Below are positions 35,196 to 42,636 of a stretch of DNA of 61,051 nucleotides, one piece after another. The stretch's first letter is position 1, and each line of letters starts with the position of its first letter. A model generated the notes under the pieces. The model did no database searches and was not told where the DNA came from. It saw only the letters and a list, made by a program, of their open reading frames with translations. The position numbers and the translations under genes are program-made. Source of the DNA: Candidatus Thiosymbion ectosymbiont of Catanema sp. Cochon2018 (GTDB taxonomy: Bacteria > Pseudomonadota > Gammaproteobacteria > Chromatiales > Chromatiaceae); NCBI GenBank assembly GCA_011392765.1, contig WYCW01000007.1, positions 1 to 61,051 on the forward strand. Reading direction: 5' to 3'.

Positions 35196-35558
35196 CTACA
35201 AAGGCAAGAGTCGCAAGCGCGTGCGGCCTGGATCGATGGTAACCAATGCACCTTCATCCAACTCGGCGGTCGTTTGCCGTAAGGTGTCGATGACCGACTT
35301 TCCGATCACATCCGGGCTGACATCCTCAGCGCGGATTTGTACCACGCTGGGCTTGTCGCCATGCGTGGCCGCCAGGATCGCGCTGAAGTCCAAGTCGTGC
35401 GTGAGCACTACATAACCGTTGGTACGCGCGTAGGCCATGATTTCCGAGTCCGGGGCGTTGGCCGCGCCGAGCGTCGACCAATGCGCTGCTCCGATACCGG
35501 CATCGGCCAGTAGGTTCACCCAGCGCGGCGACAAGTTCATATCGACCAGCAGCTTCAT
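35196..35558 (-). CDS. DUF5615 PIN-like protein (toxin of a DUF433 pair)
   Basis: 120 residues. MKLLVDMNLSPRWVNLLADA and VVLTHDLDFSAILAATHGDK carry the acidic residues of this Mut7-C/PIN-like family. It is encoded directly after a DUF433 gene with an ATGA overlap, the standard arrangement. Probable RNase-type toxin. Confidence 0.85.
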   Translation of the reverse strand: MKLLVDMNLSPRWVNLLADAGIGAAHWSTLGAANAPDSEIMAYARTNGYVVLTHDLDFSAILAATHGDKPSVVQIRAEDVSPDVIGKSVIDTLRQTTAELDEGALVTIDPGRTRLRLLPL

Positions 35559-35773
35559 GCGCTTTCGCGCTCTTCGGCTCGCCACGCAGCATAGCGCAGT
35601 GCTTGCATGATGTCCTCGCGTTCCAAGTAGGGATAGTCGGCGAGGATGTCTTCGACGCTGTGACCTGCGCCGATCTGACCGACGATCATGCCGACCGTGA
35701 CCCGCATGCCGCGGATGCACGCCCTGCCGCCCATTACTTCGGGCTGTTGGGTGATGCGATCAAGCTGTCCCAT
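35555..35773 (-). CDS. DUF433 antitoxin
   Basis: 72 residues: ITQQPEVMGGRACIRGMRVT, VGMIVGQIGAGHSVEDILAD and YPYLEREDIMQALRYAAW match DUF433 closely, with a winged-helix-like fold. It is the partner of the DUF5615 protein encoded next. Confidence 0.88.
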   Translation of the reverse strand: MGQLDRITQQPEVMGGRACIRGMRVTVGMIVGQIGAGHSVEDILADYPYLEREDIMQALRYAAWRAEERESA

Positions 35774-36355
35774 ACGTCTCTCCTTGCTTGTTCGGAAAAT
35801 CCAATGGATGCGACAATGATTTCAATGACCTTAATTTTCGCCTCGGTGAGAACGAAAAATGATCGGAAACGGAGAGAACACGATAAACTCCTCTCTCCCG
35901 CGGAGGGTGTCGTAAAAGCCCAAATCGGGATCGGGATCGAAATTCCGATTGCGATCCCGATCCCGATTTCGACCTACCCGGGCTTTCCAACGGCTGGTTG
36001 GGCGTAGGAGATGGGGCCTTACCAGCAAAAGCAGATGAAACGGGATCGGCGGGGCACGGCGTGCCGTGCCCCTTTTGCGACACCCTCTCCCGCGGAGGGT
36101 GTCGCAAAAGGATACCGCAGGGGGTAAACTCCGGCCAGCCAGGTTCACGCAGGGGTAGCAAGCCCCGATGCCGACCCAATGCTCCGTGCCTTGCCGGCTC
36201 TGCGATTCAAAACAATGCGGTTCGTTTCACCCACTGTATCCTACAGGGGTTACATGGCATTTCCTCCGGGTTCTCCTCGGCTCTGCGGTTCAAACCATGT
36301 TGCCGGTAATCGGTAAGAGCCTTCCAGCCGTGATGATTATTCGGTAGCCCGACCC
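35774..36355. repeat. Gap with GTGTCGCAAAAG palindromes and a GATCGG core; no gene
   Basis: 35900-36110 contains CTCCCGCGGAGGGTGTCGTAAAAG at the left (long word broken here by position), the GATCGGGATCGGGATCG core with the CTACCCGGGCTTTCC arm, and inverted CCTTTTGCGACACCC followed by CGGAGGGTGTCGCAAAAGG. These are the same ends that sit inside the DUF262 gene at 21405. The rest up to 36355 shows no gene. Confidence 0.65.
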
Positions 36356-37333
36356 ATGAGCGCCTACATCATCCGGCGACTGCTCTACGCCATCCCTATC
36401 CTGATCGGCGTGAATCTGATCACCTTCCTGTTGTTCTTCGTCGTCAACTCGCCCGATGACATGGCCCGTATGCAGCTGGGCGTGAAGCGGGTAACACCGG
36501 AGGCGATCGCGACCTGGAAGCAGGAGCGCGGTTATGACCGGCCCCTGCTTTTCAACCGAGAGGCCACAGGGCCGAACAAGATTGCAGACACCATCTTCTT
36601 TGCCAAATCGGTGCGGCTGTTCGCCTTCGACTTCGGCTCCTCGGACAGCGGGCGGGACATCGGTTTCGACATCTCCCAGCGCATGTGGCCCAGTCTCGCT
36701 ATCGCCGTTCCCGTGCTCCTGGTGGGCTTGGCTGTAAATATCAGCCTGGCCCTGTTCATCGTCTTCTTTCGCGCTACCTACATCGACTATGCGAGTGTGG
36801 TTCTATTGGTCGCCATGATGTCCGTCTCCGGGCTCTTCTACATCATCGGCGGTCAGTACCTGCTCAGCAAGCTGTTCCACTTAGTACCCATCTCCGGCTA
36901 CGACACCGGGCTTGGGGCCTGGAAGTTTCTGGTCCTGCCCGTCATCATCGGGGTCATCGGGGGCGTCGGCACCGGGACGCGCTGGTATCGCACCCTGTTT
37001 CTGGAGGAGATCGGCAAGGACTATGTGCGTACCGCCCGCGCCAAGGGCCTCGGCGACCGCCTGGTCCTGTTCCGGCACGTGCTCCGCAACGCCCTGATCC
37101 CGATCCTGACCGGCGTGGTGGTGGTACTGCCCCTGCTGTTCATGGGCAGCCTCATCACCGAATCCTTCTTCGGCATCCCGGGACTCGGCAGTTACACCAT
37201 CGACGCCATCAATAACCAAGATTTCGCCATCGTGCGGGCCATGGTGTTCCTGGGCTCGGTCCTCTATATCCTGGGCCTGCTGCTCACCGATATTTCCTAT
37301 ACCCTGGTGGACCCTCGGGTGCGGCTGGGTTGA
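36356..37333 (+). CDS. ABC transporter permease, YejB/DppB type
   Basis: 325 residues, inner membrane. MSAYIIRRLLYAIPILIGVN is the typical DppB-family N-terminus. The EAA loop is EIGKDYVRTARAKGLGD, and ESFFGIPGLGSYTIDAI is the family signature. The insert between the first two membrane segments (ATWKQERGYDRPL) fits YejB-like peptide importers. Its partner permease (41131) and ATPase (42637) are on the same strand but separated by foreign DNA. No substrate-binding protein gene is in view. Confidence 0.85.
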   Translation: MSAYIIRRLLYAIPILIGVNLITFLLFFVVNSPDDMARMQLGVKRVTPEAIATWKQERGYDRPLLFNREATGPNKIADTIFFAKSVRLFAFDFGSSDSGRDIGFDISQRMWPSLAIAVPVLLVGLAVNISLALFIVFFRATYIDYASVVLLVAMMSVSGLFYIIGGQYLLSKLFHLVPISGYDTGLGAWKFLVLPVIIGVIGGVGTGTRWYRTLFLEEIGKDYVRTARAKGLGDRLVLFRHVLRNALIPILTGVVVVLPLLFMGSLITESFFGIPGLGSYTIDAINNQDFAIVRAMVFLGSVLYILGLLLTDISYTLVDPRVRLG

Positions 37334-37361
37334 GATTTTGTACTCTATTATTTCTGATCCA

Positions 37362-38402
37362 ATGCGACTCGGGCGAACCACACAATCCCAGGCTATCCGC
37401 GGGTTTCTGATCGATACCGTCCGAACCGGCAAAAAGAACGTCATTACGGAGACCTGCAACCACTTCGGGATCTCCCGGCAAGCGGTCCATCGCCACCTTG
37501 CGTATCTCATCGCCGAAGGTTTCTTGGAATCCGCGGGTACTACCCGGGCCCGCACGTACCGCCTCGGATCGATCAGGCAGCAAAACGGCACCTATGCCCT
37601 GTCCGCGATCCGAGAAGACAGCCTGTACAGAAACGAATTTGCCTTCGTCGTCGAAGGGTTGCCGAAGAACCTCGAGGACATTTGTCATTACGGCTTCACC
37701 GAGATGGTCAACAACGCAATCGACCATTCGGGGGGGAGTGAAGTTCGAATTACCATGGAACGCAGACCTGACCGGCTATTGCTCACGGTCGGTGACGATG
37801 GAGAAGGTATCTTCGACCGCATCGCCTACTTGATGCGGCTCGACGACCCGCGCGAAGCAATTCTCGAACTCAGTAAGGGTAAGCTGACCACGGACCCGGA
37901 CCACCATACCGGTGAGGGGATCTTCTTTACATCCAGGGCCTTCGATGTCTTCATCATTTCTTCCAGGGATCTGATGTTCAATCATGTGCATGGCGCCTCG
38001 GACGACATAATGGTCCACATCGAGTCAGACGCCACCGGAACGGAGGTTTTCATGGCACTGGATCTAGACTCGAACAGGTCCTTGGCATCCGTGTTCGGCG
38101 AATTCACCGATCAGGAGACCTATGATTTCTCTAAGACCGTCGTACCCGTCCGCCTCGCGCTCTACGAGGGCGATCAGCTGATTTCCCGCTCCCAGGCTAA
38201 ACGGATCATGAATCGAGTCGAACGCTTCCGAAACGTCGTGCTCGATTTTGCAGGTGTAGAGATGGTCGGTCGGTCGGTCGCGGACGAAATTTTCCGGGTC
38301 TTTGCGCATCACCATCCGGAAATAACCATAAAGGCGATCAACATGAATGAAGAGGTAGAAAAATCCGTAGACCGCATCCTCGGCTTCAGCAGATCAGCAT
38401 AA
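37362..38402 (+). CDS. Winged-helix, GHKL ATPase and STAS-like (DUF4325) fusion protein
   Basis: About 346 residues. An N-terminal winged helix (NVITETCNHFGISRQAVHRH LA-type recognition helix) is followed by a GHKL/HATPase domain: EMVNNAIDHSGG (N box), VGDDGEGIFDRI (G1) and HTGEGIFFTSRAFD (G2). From about 265 comes a STAS-like domain of the DUF4325 type (VVLDFAGVEMVGRSVADEI FRV). The combination suggests an anti-sigma-kinase/partner-switch logic condensed into a DNA-binding protein. No phosphoacceptor His or receiver domain is seen. A TTG 8 codons upstream is another start. It sits inside the split yej operon. Confidence 0.7.
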   Translation: MRLGRTTQSQAIRGFLIDTVRTGKKNVITETCNHFGISRQAVHRHLAYLIAEGFLESAGTTRARTYRLGSIRQQNGTYALSAIREDSLYRNEFAFVVEGLPKNLEDICHYGFTEMVNNAIDHSGGSEVRITMERRPDRLLLTVGDDGEGIFDRIAYLMRLDDPREAILELSKGKLTTDPDHHTGEGIFFTSRAFDVFIISSRDLMFNHVHGASDDIMVHIESDATGTEVFMALDLDSNRSLASVFGEFTDQETYDFSKTVVPVRLALYEGDQLISRSQAKRIMNRVERFRNVVLDFAGVEMVGRSVADEIFRVFAHHHPEITIKAINMNEEVEKSVDRILGFSRSA

Positions 38403-38539
38403 CTATCAGGTTCCGTGTGATTAAATTTGTGAAAACCTGCGTAATCCGTGGATATGGCCCGCGTAGGGCGGGAAAGCGCAGCGCATCCCGCCTTTAGAAA
38501 CAAGGTTGTATCTCGTAACGTTACAAGATATATTTACGC

Positions 38540-38818
38540 ATGATTATCGGATTTCGACACAAGGGCCTCGAGATCTTCTATCGCACTGGCTCAACGCGGG
38601 GCATCCAAGCGACGCACGCGGCCAAACTCAGCCGTATTTTGGGCCTACTTGAGGTTGTAATCGGTCCCGAAGACCTGAGCTTGCCCGCGTTCAAACTACA
38701 CCCACTCAAGGGCGAGCTGAAAGGGCATTGGTCGATATGGGTCAATGGTAATTGGCGCGTAACCTTCCGATTTACCGGAGCCGATGTCGAACTGGTCGAT
38801 TACCGGGACTACCACTGA
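38540..38818 (+). CDS. higB: HigB-type toxin (RelE superfamily)
   Basis: 92 residues: MIIGFRHKGLEIFYRTGSTR, LPAFKLHPLKGELKGHWSIW and VNGNWRVTFRF are the HigB signature. It is a ribosome-dependent mRNA interferase. Toxin first and antitoxin second is the normal order for higBA. Confidence 0.9.
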   Translation: MIIGFRHKGLEIFYRTGSTRGIQATHAAKLSRILGLLEVVIGPEDLSLPAFKLHPLKGELKGHWSIWVNGNWRVTFRFTGADVELVDYRDYH

Positions 38819-38831
38819 AAGGAGCCTGGCC

Positions 38832-39119
38832 ATGATGAAGAACCCTCCGCATCCCGGCGAGCTGCTCCGCGAGGATGTACTTGCGCCGCTGGGTCTGTCG
38901 GTCAAAGAAACCGCCGAACGCCTCGGCATGTCGCGGGTCGCGTTGTCGCGCGTGCTCAACGGCCATGCTGCTATCAGCCCGGACCTGGCCGTGCGCCTGG
39001 AACTCGCCGGCGTCAGCACGGCTCGCGCGTGGCTCGCCATGCAGGCCAACTATGACCTGGATCGAGCGATGCGGCACAAACGACCGCCGGTGCGCGCCCT
39101 GCAGGAAGTTGCAGCCTGA
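38832..39119 (+). CDS. higA: HigA-type antitoxin
   Basis: 95 residues of XRE type: PPHPGELLREDVLAPLGLSV, KETAERLGMSRVALSRVLNG and ISPDLAVRLELAG form the HigA helix-turn-helix. ATG 38832 follows GGAGCC. It autorepresses the pair and binds HigB. Confidence 0.9.
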   Translation: MMKNPPHPGELLREDVLAPLGLSVKETAERLGMSRVALSRVLNGHAAISPDLAVRLELAGVSTARAWLAMQANYDLDRAMRHKRPPVRALQEVAA

Positions 39120-39161
39120 TACAAAGCCTCTATTCCTTTGCTTGTTCCCAGGCTCCAGCGT

Positions 39162-39487
39162 TAATGCCATTAAGTTAAGCGCTACCGGTCGGCAAAGTAA
39201 GAGAAGAAACTACGAATCACGCGAATCCGCGCGAATCGATTCGCGGAAATTCGCGTGATTCGTAGTTGGCTCTTTATGGATTCCAGACTGATCGAAGGGG
39301 ACGGCGGTCCGTAGCACTCTGACCGATGACGGAACAGGCAGTCTTTTCTCAACAATAACAGCAAGTTATACGACGTCCCTCTGGCTTGCTGAGAAGGCGA
39401 ATTTGCGCAAAATATCCTACCAGTCTGGAATCCATAAAGAGCCTCGTAGTTTTCTCTAAGTGGCCAACAGCTAACTTAATGGCAGTG
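39162..39487. mobile_element. Family B element carrying a nested family C MITE
   Basis: The B ends TAATGCCATTAAGTTAAG and CTAACTTAATGGCAGTG surround the usual B core, which is split at 39268-39443 by a family C element. AGGCTCCAGCGT lies directly on both outer sides, a duplication of about 10-12 bp. Confidence 0.88.
39268..39443. mobile_element. Family C MITE, 176 bp, with 8-bp target duplication
   Basis: The 23-bp inverted ends start GGCTCTTTATGGATTCC and finish GGAATCCATAAAGAGCC and pair perfectly. TCGTAGTT is duplicated at 39260 and 39444. There is no coding capacity for a transposase. Confidence 0.92.
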
Positions 39488-39597
39488 AGGCTCCAGCGTG
39501 GAAACGTAATGGTGACCGCTCCGGCAGACAAGGTTGCATGACAGTGAGACATGGGAGCCAGAGAAGGGTGGATTTCCGAAAATCGAGGTAACAATCC

Positions 39598-40446
39598 ATG
39601 CGAATCGCCAATCCAATCTACGATGTCGTATTCAAGTACCTGCTGCGGAATAACGAGCTCGCCATCCTGATCCTCTCGACCATTCTGGAGGAGGAGATCA
39701 TTGCCCTGGATTTTCTTCCCCAGGAAACTGCCACGGCGTTGGAAAACCGCTCTTTCACCGTCTATCGACTGGATTTTTCCGCCCGAATAAAGACCCGGGA
39801 CGGCGCTATCAAGCAGGTCATCATCGAGATCCAAAAGGCCAAGTTCGCCGCCGATATCATGCGGTTTCGTCGTTATCTCGGGGAACAATACAAACAGGGA
39901 TTCACGCTCGAAGAAGGCGGCAAGATGCAACGGGCGATCCCCATCATCAGCATCTATTTCCTGGGTTATCAGCTGGAGCATGTGCAGGTGCCGGTCATCA
40001 AGGTGCTCAGAAACTACTATGACGCCGCCACCGGACAGATCATCTCCGCGCGGGAGGAATTCATCGAGAGCCTTACCCACGATAGCTACGTGATTCAGAT
40101 TCCCTATCTGGGTCCGGAGCGTAAGACGGCTGCGGAACGACTCTTGGCCGTTTTCGACCAACACCTGAAAGTATCGAATGACGAGCATATCCTGGACATC
40201 GATGAGGCCGCCTATCCGCAAGAATATCGCAAGGTAATCCGCTGGTTGAATCGGGCCATCACCGAGCCGGAGATCAGACAGACCATGGACGTAGAGGATG
40301 ACATCCTGGCGGAGCTGGAGGATATGGAACGGCGACTTGCAAAAATGGACAAGGTCATCGAGGAGAAGGACAAGGCCCTGGAGGAGAATGCCAAGGCCCT
40401 GGAAGAAAAGGACAGACTGATTGCAGAGCTACGACAATTGCGATGA
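39598..40446 (+). CDS. Rpn-family PD-(D/E)XK nuclease/putative transposase
   Basis: 282 residues. MRIANPIYDVVFKYLLRNNE, then RLDFSARIKTRDG and QVIIEIQKAKFAADIMRFRR give the D...ExQ/K nuclease core of Rpn proteins, linked to RecA-independent recombination. The C-terminal ~50 residues form a coiled coil of repeated EEKDKALEEN-type words (MERRLAKMDKVIEEKDKAL). The gene is intact, unlike the fragment at 15655. It lies in the block separating yejB-like from yejE-like. Confidence 0.88.
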   Translation: MRIANPIYDVVFKYLLRNNELAILILSTILEEEIIALDFLPQETATALENRSFTVYRLDFSARIKTRDGAIKQVIIEIQKAKFAADIMRFRRYLGEQYKQGFTLEEGGKMQRAIPIISIYFLGYQLEHVQVPVIKVLRNYYDAATGQIISAREEFIESLTHDSYVIQIPYLGPERKTAAERLLAVFDQHLKVSNDEHILDIDEAAYPQEYRKVIRWLNRAITEPEIRQTMDVEDDILAELEDMERRLAKMDKVIEEKDKALEENAKALEEKDRLIAELRQLR

Positions 40447-40481
40447 TCAGGTGAATTACGCGAGTCGAGAGATCCATTGCT

Positions 40482-40979
40482 ATGGGCCACGTATTTGCAG
40501 ATATCGAGCTCAGCAATCCCAGAGAACCGGATCTGGTGCCGATAAAGGCAAAGGCACTTGCCGATACCGGAGCCCTTATGCTCTGCATACCTGAGCATCT
40601 GGCTTTACAGCTCAGGCTCGAATCGGAATCCGTGCGCGAAGTCTCGGTCGCAGATGGTCGGAACAAGGAGGTTCCTTACGTCGGGCCAGTCCGCGTCAGC
40701 TTCGGCAAACGGTTCTGTTATGTCGGCGCGCTTGTGCTCGGTGACGAGGTCTTACTGGGTGCGGTTCCGATGGAAGATATGGACCTAGTCGTTTCACCGA
40801 GTCGCAGGGGGGTCACTCCTGACCCTGCCAGCCCGAATATTCCCCATGCGCGGGTCAAATCCTGCCTCGTTCCCACGCTCCAGAGCAATGCCATTAAGTT
40901 AGCTGTTGGCCACTTAGAGAAAACTACGAATCACGCGAATTTCCGCGAATCGCTTCGCGAGGATTCGCGTGATTCGTAG
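40482..40979 (+). CDS. Retropepsin-like aspartic protease with repeat-derived tail
   Basis: 165 residues, of which about 125 are native: KAKALADTGALMLCIPEHLA holds the DTG catalytic triplet, and LVLGDEVLLGAVPMEDMDLV the family's second block. The last ~30 residues (from SNAIKLAVGHLEKTTNHANF) are translated from the family B element inserted at 40887, which supplies the stop. Bacterial proteins of this type are small putative retropepsins of unknown role. It directly follows the Rpn gene. Confidence 0.7.
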   Translation: MGHVFADIELSNPREPDLVPIKAKALADTGALMLCIPEHLALQLRLESESVREVSVADGRNKEVPYVGPVRVSFGKRFCYVGALVLGDEVLLGAVPMEDMDLVVSPSRRGVTPDPASPNIPHARVKSCLVPTLQSNAIKLAVGHLEKTTNHANFRESLREDSRDS

Positions 40980-41027
40980 TTTCTTCTCTTACTTTGCCAA
41001 CCGGTAGCGCTTAACTTAATGGCATTG
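40887..41027. mobile_element. Family B element at the 3' end of the protease gene
   Basis: The termini CAATGCCATTAAGTTAG and TAACTTAATGGCATTG are intact. The flanks are ACGCTCCAGAG and ACGTTCCAGAG, a target duplication with one mismatch. Confidence 0.9.
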
Positions 41028-41045
41028 ACGTTCCAGAGACGTTAT

Positions 41046-41120
41046 GAATCCACAGATTACGCAAATTCCCGCAGATGAAAGGCGCAATAATCTGTGAAAA
41101 TCTGTGGAATCTGCGGATAA
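41046..41120. repeat. Lone ATCCACAG/CGCAG-word hairpin
   Basis: ATCCACAGATTACGCAAATT and its partner TCTGTGGAATCTGCGGAT form a hairpin without family A ends. It lies just upstream of the yejE-like start and may replace its native leader. Confidence 0.7.
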
Positions 41121-41130
41121 CCCTCTGCCA

Positions 41131-42552
41131 ATGGGGGTACTTGAATTGCCCGTCGTACTGCTGACCGATGCCCTGATTTACCTGCTGCTCCTGACGGTGC
41201 TGGGGTTCGCCCTTTATGCCTCCCGTCACGAGCATCTGCGCGCGCCTTGGCGCCGGGTCGGGCGCAGCCGAATCGGGGTGTCGGCACTGGTCGTTCTCGG
41301 CTTTTATGTCGTCATCGGCCTGTTGGATAGTGTGCATTTTCACCCGCGGGAAAAGGACCCGGCCGGGTCGGACGCGGCGGTGTACTCGCCGGAGGTCTTG
41401 AGTCTCTTGGATTGGTGGCTCACGCCCCTGCGGGAACACCAGGAAAAGACCTATTCCGCGCCCTTCGCCACCCACCTCTACGCCAAGGAGAGATCGGAGC
41501 TGCCCGACGGCCGCGTGATCCGGGACTACCCGCGCCTGCGCTGGGGCGGGCGTCACCTGGCCGATCCCTACCGCGACCGACTCCCCGACATCGCCTGGAA
41601 TACCCTGTACGGTCTGCTCAAGGGCCTGCTCTGCTGGACGCTGGTGGCAACATTGCTACTATGGCTCCGGGCGCGACGGATGGGCGGCGGGTTGCGGCAG
41701 ACTTGGACGCCGGCTTGGGCGGGCCACACCGCCGCCCCCCGGCGGTCGGCCCTGCTGACCCTGGGCATCATGCTGGTGCTGGGTTTTATGGCCGGGGAGC
41801 TCGCGGGCAAGTACCACATCCTGGGTACCGACAAGGTGGGGGAGGACGTCTTCTACCAAAGCCTGAAAGGGGTCCGCACCGGTCTGGTCATCGGCACCCT
41901 CACGACCCTGGTCATGCTGCCCGCGGCCATCCTGCTCGGCATCATGGCGGGTTACTTCCGGGGCCTGGCGGACGACATCATCCAATACCTCTACACTACC
42001 CTGAGCTCGATTCCCGGCGTGCTCCTGATCGCCGCCGCCATCCTCATGCTCCAGATCTACATGAGCAATCACGAGCAGGACTTCGCCAGCCTGGTAGAGC
42101 GAGCGGACCTGCGGCTACTGTTCCTGTGCATCATCCTCGGCGTAACCAGTTGGACAGGCCTGTGCCGGCTGCTGCGCGGGGAATCCCTCAAGCTGCGGGA
42201 AGTCGACTATGTGCAGGCGGCGGTCGCCCTCGGCGTGAGCCACGCCACGGTCATCGGCCGCCACATCCTGCCCAATGTCCTGCATATCGTACTGATTACC
42301 CTGGTGCTCGATTTCAGCGGCCTGGTATTGGCCGAGGCGGTGCTGTCCTACATCAACATCGGCGTCGACCCCACCATGGACAGCTGGGGCAACATGATCA
42401 ACGGCGCACGTCTGGAGCTGGCGCGGGAGCCGGTGGTCTGGTGGTCACTGACGGCGGCCTTCCTGTTCATGTTCACCCTGGTCCTGTTCGCCAACCTGTT
42501 CGCGGACGTGGTGCGGGATGCCTTCGATCCGCGGTTGCGGGATGCGAGATGA
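41131..42552 (+). CDS. ABC transporter permease, YejE/DppC type
   Basis: 473 residues, inner membrane. A long N-terminal periplasmic segment (VHFHPREKDPAGSD, DWWLTPLREHQEKTYSAP) precedes HILGTDKVGEDVFYQSLKGV, the DppC-family hallmark. The EAA loop is LREVDYVQAAVALGVSHAT, and LSYINIGVDPTMDSWGNMI follows. The extra length fits YejE-like proteins of peptide/microcin importers. ATG 41131 is preferred because upstream codons fall in the hairpin repeat. Confidence 0.85.
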   Translation: MGVLELPVVLLTDALIYLLLLTVLGFALYASRHEHLRAPWRRVGRSRIGVSALVVLGFYVVIGLLDSVHFHPREKDPAGSDAAVYSPEVLSLLDWWLTPLREHQEKTYSAPFATHLYAKERSELPDGRVIRDYPRLRWGGRHLADPYRDRLPDIAWNTLYGLLKGLLCWTLVATLLLWLRARRMGGGLRQTWTPAWAGHTAAPRRSALLTLGIMLVLGFMAGELAGKYHILGTDKVGEDVFYQSLKGVRTGLVIGTLTTLVMLPAAILLGIMAGYFRGLADDIIQYLYTTLSSIPGVLLIAAAILMLQIYMSNHEQDFASLVERADLRLLFLCIILGVTSWTGLCRLLRGESLKLREVDYVQAAVALGVSHATVIGRHILPNVLHIVLITLVLDFSGLVLAEAVLSYINIGVDPTMDSWGNMINGARLELAREPVVWWSLTAAFLFMFTLVLFANLFADVVRDAFDPRLRDAR

Positions 42553-42636
42553 ACCGCGATGTTTCCAGCTACCAGCCGCCGATACGCAACGACTGTGCGA
42601 AAAGATCATAACCATAAGGCCGCAAAACAATTCTTA

